A DNA stretch of 64,000 nt from Calamus simplicifolius (lineage: Eukaryota > Streptophyta > Magnoliopsida > Arecales > Arecaceae): assembly GCA_900491605.1 (NCBI GenBank), contig UESW01004831.1, forward strand, positions 340,425 through 404,424, written 5' to 3'. The notes under the pieces were generated by a model, which was given only the letters and a program-made list of their open reading frames with translations, had not been told where the DNA came from and ran no database searches. Both the position numbers and the translations under genes were made by a program. Positions 56,048-64,000 of this stretch are shown here, piece after piece (within the stretch, counting starts at the first letter, position 1; each line of letters opens with the position of its first letter).

Positions 56048-56324
56048 ATATAGTTTGCTGTCTCATCGGATGACGAAGCTCGCAGAGATAGCCTCCATGT
56101 CCGAAGATGCATTTAATGTAGTGATGGATGGTCTAACACCTATATTCAAAACTGTCGTGGATGCCAACTGCGCAGCTAAACCACGTTCAGAGCTTGTAAT
56201 TCAAGATCCTGAACAAATTAGGACGAAAGGTCGCCCGAGAGAGAACAGATTAAAGAGTGCAGTCGAGAAGAAGTCAAAAGATCAAGGAAAAATCAGGTCA
56301 AGGAAAGAGCTGCTTCAAGCATAA
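56048..56324 (+). pseudogene. FAR1/MULE transposase C-terminal exon
   Basis: After an acceptor (GATTGTAG) the plus strand encodes RYSLLSHRMTKLAEIASMSE, then DAFNVVMDGLTPIFKTVVDA and RTKGRPRENRLKS, ending in a basic tail (stop at 56322-56324). This order resembles the C-terminus of FAR1/FHY3-type, Mutator-derived transposases. Catalytic and SWIM zinc-finger parts are missing, so only the last exon survives. It points inward from the left TIR. Confidence 0.65.
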
Positions 56325-56539
56325 GGCAGACTTGTTTGCAGTCTATTAATACTGAAGAGGACCTGGAGAGAATTGTTCCGCCGTCCGAAACTTTGATGGA
56401 CGAATTTGATGCTTATGTATTGAGTCAACTTACACAAGATCATATATAAAACACGGGTGTCGTAACTTTTGAATTATGGTTGCTTGGTCGTAAATGAAAT
56501 GCTTTCAAAATAGGGTGTCTATTTCAGTAAAATGAAGTG

Positions 56540-57750
56540 CTTTTAGTACGACGACACCCCAGCTCTTGCGCGGCGACACCCGAAAGGTGGAAACCCACGA
56601 GACATCCCATTGCTCGCGAACCTACACTGAAGATTTTAGCGCGACGACACCCTAGCTCTTGGCAAACGAATCCTAGCCTTGCGCGGGACACCCGAAAGGC
56701 CGAAACCTACGAGACATCCCAGTACTCGCGAATCGACACCGAAGATTTTAGCGCGACAACACCCTAGCTCTTGGCAAACGACATCCTAGCCTTGCGCGGC
56801 GACACCCGAAAGGCCGAAACCTACGAGACATCCTAGTGCTCGCGAACCGACACCGAAGATTTTAGCGCACGACACCCTAGCTCTTGGCAAACGACATCCT
56901 AGCCTTGCGCGGCGACACTCGAAAGGCCGAAACCTACGAGACATCCCAGTACTCGCGAACCGACACCGAAGATTTTAGCGCGACGACACCCTAGCTCTTG
57001 GCAAACGACATCCTAGCCTTGCGCGGCGACACCCGAAAGGCCGAAACCTACGAGACATCCCAGTGCTCGCGAACCGACACCAAAGATTTTAGCGCGATGA
57101 CACCCCAGCTCTTGGCAAACGACATCCTAGCCTTGCGCGGTGACACCCGAAAGCAGAAACCTACCAGACATCCTAGTGCTCGCGAACCGACACCGAAGAT
57201 TTTAGCGCGACGACACCCTAGCTCTTGGCAAACGACATCCTAGCCTTGCGCGGCGACACCCGAAAGGCGGAAACCTACGAGACATCCTAGTGCTCGCGAA
57301 CCGACACCGAAGATTTTAGCGCGACGACACCCTAGCTCTTGGCAAACGACATCCTAGTCTTGCGCGGCGACACCCGAAAGGCCGAAACCTACGAGACATC
57401 CCAGTACTCGTGAACCAACACCGAAGATTTTAGCGCGACGACACCCCAGCTCTTGGCAAACGACACCCTAGTCTTGCGCGGCGACACCCGAAAGGCCGAA
57501 ACCTACGAGACATCCCAGTACTGCGAACCGACACCGAAGATTTTAGCGCGACGACACCCCAGCTCTTGGCAAACGATACCCTAGTCTTGCGCGGCGACAC
57601 CCGAAAGGCGAAAACAAAAGACACATCCCAGTACTCGCGACCAGACAATTTTAGCGCGACGACACCCCAGCTCATGTCAAACGACACCCTAGCTCTTGTC
57701 AAATGACACCCTAGCTCTTGCGCGGCTACACCCGAAAGGCGGAAACATAC
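56540..57750. repeat. MULE left subterminal array, period 113-114 bases, about 10 units
   Basis: Each unit carries GCGCGACGACACCCTAGCTC, GGCAAACGACATCCTAGCC, TGCGCGGCGACACCCGAAAG and CGCGAACCGACACCGAAGAT, i.e. four CGACACC-type motifs. Unit starts measured on GAAGATTTTAGC are about 56629, 56741, 56854, 56968, 57082, 57195, 57309, 57423 and 57536. The right array carries the same motif in opposite orientation. Confidence 0.92.
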
Positions 57751-57882
57751 GAAGGCAAACATATGAATACATCGAGGACACTCCTGCTCGCAATGATAAA
57801 ATTTATGCATTTGCATTAAATATTAATCAGTGTTAATATGAATAAATTACATTCAATTTTCATTCAAAAACGAATACAAAAA

Positions 57883-60534
57883 TTAAGAACATTTTTCGAC
57901 AATGTCGCTAATCTTTTTGTTCAGGCCCTCTCTCAATATCGTCGCAGCTAAGTGTCGGTAATCTCTGACTTCCTCATCCATGAAATCCATCTTCATATCA
58001 GGATTGTCCCGTCGAGCAAGACATTCCATGTATCTCAGACAGTACATGCCGCAATCCAGCGATCCGGTCGGTTGGCTTGGGCAATCCAAAATATCTTCCA
58101 TCGGCCGCTCCATCGCTTCCTTCTTATCGCAGTAGATATGGAATATGTGGCCTAGAATTGTATGCCATTTCTTGCATTGGCCTTGTACTTCAGGTTGCGT
58201 TTCATTGAATTCAGGTGCATGAACACCTTCCTTTCCATGTCGACAGCAACCAAATGCCAGTGCGAGTTATCAGAGTTTACAATGGTGAAAAGAAACCGGA
58301 ATTGGGCCTTATCTTCATCCGATACATTGTCAAATATCGCAGCCCCAGATGATCCAGCAAGTTCATGAGCAGGTGATGAGGAAGTCAGACATAGAGCAGA
58401 TACGAAAACTGATGCAATTATGCACTTATGATATCGGTCAGGATGCTCTGCCCAGTTGCGCATCAGAAACTCCTGGCCGCAATCAATTATCTGCCAATGG
58501 AATGTAAAACGATTAATATAATTCTAAAATCAACAACTAGAACATGTTCCTTGATATACTTACATCATCTATTATCATTTCATTGTTAATGAGATCTTGA
58601 AGATTTTTTCTTGTTGCAACGCCATTAAACATATTTGTGTAGACGATCTCGTCGGTTTGTTGACGCTCACTCAAAAAATTTGAATAATTATTTGGTCATC
58701 TTCGACCGTTGTGTTGGGCTTTGACATGCCCACTGTCTTCACCGACTTTTTAGGTCGGGTTGTCTCATAACATTCGCCGACGACCGTGGATGCCTTACGC
58801 TTCCTCGGCTCTTTTTTAATCCTCCTAACAAGCGACGGCACTCCAATTATTTCTAAGTCCATATTGTTATCCTTTGGCGCAGGGGTGCCAAGTTTATTAT
58901 CGGATATGGACTCTTCTTTATTTTCATTCCCTTGCTCTGTTTTATCAGCCAATGAATCCCCCTCCAGTATGTTCTCCTCTGATTTTGCATTCCCTGTCTC
59001 AATTGGAAACTCGGATGAATGGTCCTCCTCCATCTTCTTCTCCTCACTATTTACGTTACCAGGCTCGCGGAGGACCAACTCCAGGGAATGCACCTTCTCT
59101 GTTTTCTCGTCTCCCTTGTCCTCCATTTATTGCATTACTTTCCTTTCTGACCAGTGAATTGAGGAGGCTCTCAGCAATGGACAGCCTATGCCTGACATCT
59201 TCGAGTTGATCCTTAACACACTCCAATTCATTCCTCAACTCGGCGCATCCTGCGCAGCTATCCATTGGTTGAGGGGCGCAGGTATCTGTTGGTTGAGGGG
59301 GGACGCAACATTCTGCTGAGGGAGAAGCCATCGCTCTTCTGGCAATGGTTCAGTAGCTCCCTCCATCTGCAACACAAGATGATAACAAATTAATATTAAC
59401 TGAACATATTGACGCATTAAGTTGAAAAAAATGGTCAGAGCAATGGAGCAATGAACTAGATTACCAAGTCCTGAGGCTGCAAGTCGGCAACCCGAACCGA
59501 TTGGATCTTCATTTGGTGGTCATACCACTTCAACAGCCGGGGCAGTTTATCAGGGTATGCTGGCTCTCGCATTGATGTATGCTCGAGGAACCACGCCTGA
59601 ACATGATATTTTTTTCGATATTAAATATAGTAATATTACAAAAAAAATTTCTCTCAACACTAATTATGTGTCTCAATAATCCTTACCACCAGTGCTGCCG
59701 AACATCCGAACAAGATAGGCTGCCTCCTAACTTTTTTTGCATTCTTTGAGTGCACCGGCTCCTCGGAACGCAAGCAAGCAGCTATTTCTGGGAGAGCCAG
59801 AACAATCAACTCCTTCAGTGCCGAAGCCCAGTCGATGCTACCCAGTTGACTTAAGTCATCCAAGTGCTGGATGAGATACCGTGGACATCTTGATTAGACT
59901 TTGGAGCTAAAAACATGGTCAACATGTATGCGATCCAAAGTCGGACGGTGTCCTCGACATCCTCCTGTACTTTAGATGGTCGGAGTTGAAATATCAACTT
60001 CTCCAAACCTTCTTGGCGAAGATCTAAACCCTGGCCAAACCGTCTGAACAACCTTCCGTTGAACATTTGGCTGGACGTGTCGATCTTCTTCCCATGAGCT
60101 GAAGTCCCAGAATGAGTGCGACATCGTCGGCACTGAATAGAACTGGCTTTCCGCAAAACATGAACTCGTCGCCTCCATTGTGACATCTTATGATGTCTGC
60201 TAGCAGTCGCCCATCGACTGTGAACGTCTGCATGTTGACGAAGGCACCAAATGGGGTCCTTCGAATCAGTTTTGTATGCCGTCTAGAGAACCCCATCCTC
60301 CAAACCTTCTGAACGTATACTGCCGGCCTGCAGCTATTCTTAAACAGCTGGGAAGCCTTCACTGGGGGGACTGGAACAATTTTATTGTCAACTGAAACAG
60401 GGGGTAAGACAGAAGACATACTTCTCATGAATTTTTAAGAGAGAATGTCGTAATATTTAATATAGTGATAAACATACCTGAAGGAGCCGCATCCTCAGTC
60501 GAACGAAGAACCAGTCCTTGCATTGTTCCGCCAT
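57883..60534 (-). pseudogene. MULE-borne Ulp1-like cysteine protease gene with DUF1985-like N-terminal region, decayed
   Basis: A multi-exon minus-strand gene. Exon 1 is 60534-60478 (MAEQCKDWFFVRLRMRLLQ, donor GTATGT). A DUF1985-like region follows (60428-60024, FGAFVNMQTFTVDGRLLADI, KPVLFSADDVALILGL; continued 59-60 kb). Next come a coiled-coil exon (59331-59120, AGCAELRNELECVKDQLEDV) and an acidic/basic linker (59126-58671, with RRIKKEPRKRKAS). The C48 protease domain is at 58463-57883: His in SHWHLVAVDMERKVFMHLNS (Asp after His) and Cys in TGSLDCGMYCLRYMECLA. Frameshifts near 60070 and 58175 break it. Ulp1 domains captured by plant MULEs are well known; their function there is unclear. Confidence 0.72.
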
Positions 60535-60837
60535 TTTCTCTGTCTGCTTCTTCTTTGTTCGCGGTCTTCGTGCACAAACGAAAGCACTCATCTCCATGAA
60601 TGAAGTATTCGGAAGAATGAACTATGGTACAAGTTTAGGAGGGAAAAGGAGACCAGTGGCTTCTCGAGCAAGAGACGAAGGATGGCTTCTTGAGCAAAAG
60701 GATGGCTTCTCGAGCAACAGACGATTGAGTGGTTTTTCTAGGGTTTATGCCGACCTAAGAGAAATACGAAAGGACACCCGGATCGCCACGATCACATCAA
60801 TGAGACCCGCGAACCCATAGGAACTGCCCACGTTTAC

Positions 60838-61822
60838 CAACTTTTCTCGAAATATGGCATGGCTCAGTTACTAGGGTGTCGTCGAATTAGTACTAGGGTG
60901 ACGTCAAATTCCCGCCTTGTTCAAGCATGGGTGTCGTCGCCTTAAAGCTAGGGTGTCATCAAATTTAAACTAGGGTGTCGCGAAGGATTTACGACCGAAT
61001 TCAATTAGGGTGTGCCGGGTACTCTCTATGTGGTCATTTATAAGACGGGTGTCGTCGCCCTAAAGCTAGGGTGTCGTGGGATTTCAACTGGGGTGTCGCG
61101 AAGGATTTACGGCCGAACTCGAACTAGGGTGTCGCTGGGATTATCTCCGTGGTCTGTTTAAAGCACGGGTGTCGTCTCGTTAGAGCTAGGGTGTCGTGAG
61201 ATTTCAACTGGGGTGTCATGATTGATTTTCGGCCGAATTCAATTAGGGTGTCGCCGGGTACTCTCTATGTGGTCATTTATAAGACGGGTGTCGTCGCCCT
61301 AAAGCTAGGGTGTCGTGGGATTTCAACTGGGGTGTCGCGAAGGATTTACGGTCGAATTCGAACTAGGGTGTCGCTGGGATTATCTCCGTGGTCTGTTTAA
61401 AGCACGGGTGTCGTCTCGTTAGAGCTAGGGTGTCGTGAGATTTCAACTGGGGTGTCGCGATTGATTTTCGGCCGCATTAGAACTACGGTGTCGCGGGGAT
61501 TCTCTCCGTGATCAGTTCTAACGACGGGTGTCGTCGCCTTAAAGCTAGGGTGTCGTGAACTTTCCACTGGGGTGTCGCGAAGGATTTACGGCCGAATTCG
61601 ACTAGGGTGTCGCCGGGGACTCTCTATGTGGTCATTTGTAAGCACGGGTGTCGTCGCCCTAAAGCTACGGTGTCGTGGGATTTCAACTGGGGTGTCATGA
61701 AGGATTTACGGCGAATCGAACTAGGATGTCGCTGGGATTCTCCGTGGTCAGTTTTATGCACGGGTGTCGTCTACTTAGAGCTAGGGTGTCGTGAGATTTC
61801 AACTGGAGTGTCGCGATTGATT
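60838..61822. repeat. MULE right subterminal array, period 120 bases, about 8 units
   Basis: Each unit holds four GGTGTCG motifs: CGGGTGTCGTCGCC, GCTAGGGTGTCGTG, ACTGGGGTGTCGCGAAGG and ACTAGGGTGTCGCYGGG. Unit starts fall near 61046, 61166, 61285, 61405, 61525, 61645 and 61760. Adjacent units alternate between two versions (TCTATGTGGTCATTTATAAG and TCCGTGGTCTGTTTAAAGC), so 61046-61285 and 61285-61525 are nearly identical 239-base dimers. Confidence 0.92.
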
Positions 61823-62330
61823 TGAGCACGAACCTACGCCCTCCCTCTGAAAGTCTGGTCGATAGGAAATATTTCAGCTTCGAGGCTGAAAAACCTTGCT
61901 ACTGGAGTCTACTGGAGTCTTCAAATATAAAAGTTTATCCAATGAGTTTTTCGTTGCCAAAACCTCACGTAGACGTTCGCTTCTCTCTCTGAATTCGGCC
62001 AAGTCTGCCTTCGTTATCTCTTCGTCAATTGCTTTTAAAAGCTCCTTTTTTCCTCCATATGCTTTCTCTCTGTTTTCCTGTCATTAAAGCCTTTTAAAAG
62101 CAATTGACAAAGAGATAATGAAGGCAGCTGATGACCATCTTACAGACCTGGCCGAATTCAGAGAGAGAAGTGAATGTCTATGTGAGGTTTTGGCAAGGAA
62201 AAACTCATTGGATAAACTTTTATATTTGAAGACTCCAGTAGACTCCAGTAGCAAGGTTTTTCAGCCTCGAAGCTGAAATATTTCCTGTGACCAGACTTTC
62301 AAAGCGAGGGCGTAGGTTCGTGCTCAAACT
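61822..62330. repeat. Large near-perfect palindrome inside the MULE right arm
   Basis: Two arms of about 230-250 bases mirror each other around 62080-62100: GAGCACGAACCTACGCCCTC at 61824 reappears inverted near 62322, and GACTCCAGTAGACTCCAGTA near 62230 is the complement of the stretch near 61905. The arms differ by few bases, with a short extra piece (TGATGACCATCTTACAGACC) in the right arm. A transcript would fold into a long hairpin. Confidence 0.9.
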
Positions 62331-62365
62331 TAGCATCCGGACTCTCAGAGCGAGGGAGGGAAAGA

Positions 62366-63140
62366 AAGAGTATGACATTCGTGCATACAAAATAGTTATG
62401 ACTCCCAGAATGTCATAACTATTTTGTTCTAAGGTAGTTACCCGCGCATTAAACGGTTTGGTCACGCATTAACTAACTCTTACCAGAAAAAAACTGTTGG
62501 TGTAATAAAGGAGCTTTAGAAAAAAGTTGAAGGAAAGACTTTTTACTTTGTGCTGCGGGTGTCGTAGCATTGGTGCTAGGGTGTCATTAGATTTCAACTG
62601 GGGTGTCGCGAAGGTGTTTAGGCTGAATTGACAAGGGGTGTCACGGGTATTTTCACGTGATCAGTTCTTAGCACGGGTGTCATCGCCTTAAAGCTAGGGT
62701 GTCGTGAGCTTTCAACAGGGGTGTCTCGTAGGAGTTTCGGCCGAAATCCAATTCTCCTGGGGTGTCGCGGGGATTCTCCGCGCGGTCATTTCTACGCACG
62801 GGTGTCTCGTATGAGCTTTCGTTTTGAGCCAGGTTTTTCAGCGCTCGATGCTGAAATATTTTCTTTCGACCAGAGAAGAAAAGAGTTCTTCTGTTCTTCT
62901 TGCACAGATGACATACAACGTTAAATGGCGCTATGAAGGAGGGAAAGGGCATTTTTGTCCGCACACAAATTTTGAAAAAAAGTGAACTGCTTTAAATGGC
63001 CGTCACGTTCAGAACGTTACGTCAAAGCAAAGCCATACCGCCCGTCAGGTCATCCACGTCGGAGCCACGTGGACCAATCGGAAGAGGCGGTGCAGCCCAT
63101 AGGCCTTGCTGCACCGGGGGCGGTGTACAAAGTGTTTTCC
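62366..63140 (-). repeat. MULE right terminal inverted repeat, split by a motif array
   Basis: The outer block (62820-63140) and inner block (62366-62560) match the left TIR in reverse order. Between them, 62556-62815, lies a separate run of GGGTGTCG units of the same kind as the right subterminal array. In the left arm the two blocks are nearly contiguous, so the array was inserted into, or deleted from, one arm. Confidence 0.85.
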
Positions 63141-63168
63141 AAAATTTTTAACCAGCCATGCCTGGCCT

Positions 63169-63290
63169 AGCTTGGGCCATAGATCGTGCCAGGCTATCAA
63201 AAATTTTTAACAAGCTATACCGACATGGCCCGTTAATTTGGTCAGCCCAGTGGGCCTAGGCTTGAGCCTAGCCATGCCAGGCCTTTAGTA
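63169..63290. repeat. Flanking repeat with the phrase CTTGGGCCATAGATCGTGCC
   Basis: CTTGGGCCA...TGCCAGGCTATCAAAAA occurs left (55423-55458) and right (63171-63212) of the MULE in the same orientation, together with CATGCCTGGCCTAG-type variants. The MULE seems to have inserted into a local tandem repeat. Confidence 0.55.
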
Positions 63291-63319
63291 GTAATGAATT
63301 ATTTAGAACATTAGTACAA

Positions 63320-63600
63320 TAATCCTATCGAAGTCATCAAATAACAGTAATAAAGTCCTCCTCAACGAGGAAACACTAAGCATGAAGGATCCGAGTGATG
63401 TACGAAATGCCTCCTTAAGCTGCATAAAGCTCAGCCAAAGGAACTTAATCTAGAAGACCAAAGTCATTTTTCACTAATAATGCTCCATCAATTTCATGAA
63501 TGATAAAAGCTGAGCCAGCACATCTAGCCCATATACTATCCGACTGTCCTTCGAATGCGCTCAAAAGGGCAAGTGGTCGAGAATCAGTACGATCCTTTTA
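63320..63600 (-). pseudogene. LINE-type RNase H fragment
   Basis: The minus-strand translation reads FIIHEIDGALLVKNDFGLLD, then VPLAELYAA and GGISYITRILHA with a final VEEDFITVI, interrupted by TAA and TAG codons. It resembles the RNase H-like domain of plant LINE polyproteins (DGRLL...AELxAAxxGI...EGDSxTVI). No other part of the LINE is recognisable nearby. Confidence 0.55.
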
Positions 63601-64000
63601 AGGTAGTATCCTATCATATGCCAGATCTGTCTAGTTATCGGGCTCCTAAAATTGTCATAATTAGCTCTTAATGGGGGAGGCCTAAATGGAAAGATGAACA
63701 AATTAATGCATTCAATGATAATTAAAAAGTATTATTAAATATATAATAATGACGAAATATCTTATTATTATTAAAATTTATTGCTTGATATTTATTTTAA
63801 ATTTAATAATTAAAACCTACTAATTATTATAATTTATTACAATAATAATTTAAAAAATTATTACCTTAAATATATCAACAAAATAGATTTTTTTTAATAT
63901 GGTCAATGCGAGATTAATTTAGCTATACTTAAATAAATCTTATTAAATTAAATTAATTTAATTTATATCGATAAAAGACTTGTATCTATGACTTGAGCAA
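63601..64000. other. AT-rich right end of the window
   Basis: After a short mixed segment the sequence becomes AT-rich with TAATAATTA-type phrases. No gene, RNA or clear repeat structure was recognised. Confidence 0.5.

Larger units (their letters stand above)
55464..63140. mobile_element. Mutator-like element (MULE) with long TIRs and inverted subterminal arrays
   Basis: A 7.7-kb element. The left arm from about 55464 and the right arm ending about 63140 are inverted copies: GTGCAG at the tips, then for example AACGTTCTGAACGTGA, GCCATTTAAAGCAGTTCAC, ATGACATACAACGTTAAATG and GAAAATATTTCAGCATCGAG. Flanks AAAATTTTA and AAAATTTTT fit a 9-base MULE target duplication. Inside are a FAR1-like transposase C-terminus (plus), a Ulp1-type protease gene (minus), and two arrays of CGACACCC/GGGTGTCG repeats in mirror orientation. 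No complete transposase is present, so the copy is probably non-autonomous. Confidence 0.85.

Noticed and set aside
56537..57816. Open frames across the MULE left array (both strands)
   Set aside because: Repetitive peptides produced by the 113-114-base array.
1..64000. tRNA, rRNA or other structural RNA genes
   Set aside because: No cloverleaf-type or rRNA-like sequence was found by eye. A covariance-model search would be needed to exclude small ones.

Overview
This window is plant nuclear DNA. Two host genes are recognisable, both on the minus strand: an EARLY FLOWERING 3 (ELF3) circadian-clock gene at 9.3-16.6 kb and a bHLH87-like transcription factor gene at 37.5-38.7 kb. Almost everything else is transposable elements, their fragments, or AT-rich intergenic sequence. 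The mix (Tat-lineage Ty3/gypsy, CACTA, MULE, LINE, MITEs) and the look of the ELF3 protein suggest a non-grass monocot, perhaps a palm. That is inference, not proven.

Layout. 1-5727: the 3' part of a CACTA (En/Spm) transposon with a decayed TNP2-type transposase, a spliced second gene, subterminal GCGACGCA arrays and a terminal repeat ending exactly in CACTA. It sits inside the gag gene of an older Ty3/gypsy element (5728-~7900). 9291-17.5 kb: ELF3 with four coding exons and a 3.3-kb first intron. 18306-18653: a MITE. 19353-32929: a nearly full-length 13.6-kb Tat-like Ty3/gypsy retrotransposon, inserted into a second copy of that MITE family. Its gag-pol runs on the minus strand. A separate multi-exon gene runs on the plus strand between pol and the 3' LTR. 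Three unrelated minisatellites lie in the LTRs and the internal region. 35-53 kb: the bHLH gene, two hAT-like MITEs, LINE remnants, microsatellites and small tandem duplications. 55464-63140: a 7.7-kb Mutator-like element (MULE) with long terminal inverted repeats, inverted subterminal arrays of a GGGTGTCG motif, a FAR1-like C-terminal transposase fragment and a decayed Ulp1-type protease gene. A decayed LINE RNase H fragment follows.

Coding integrity. Both host genes keep well-conserved domains and good splice sites, but each is interrupted by non-triplet indels. No point nonsense mutation was seen in either. The retroelement and the CACTA element, in contrast, carry nonsense changes of the CGA-to-TGA and TGG-to-TAG kind expected of methylated, silenced DNA. 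Either the host genes are young pseudogenes or the assembly holds residual indel errors.

The most unusual structures are the MULE with its mirrored motif arrays and internal palindrome, and the retrotransposon with a spliced antisense gene plus three dyad-rich minisatellites sharing a GCCGA/TCGGC core.
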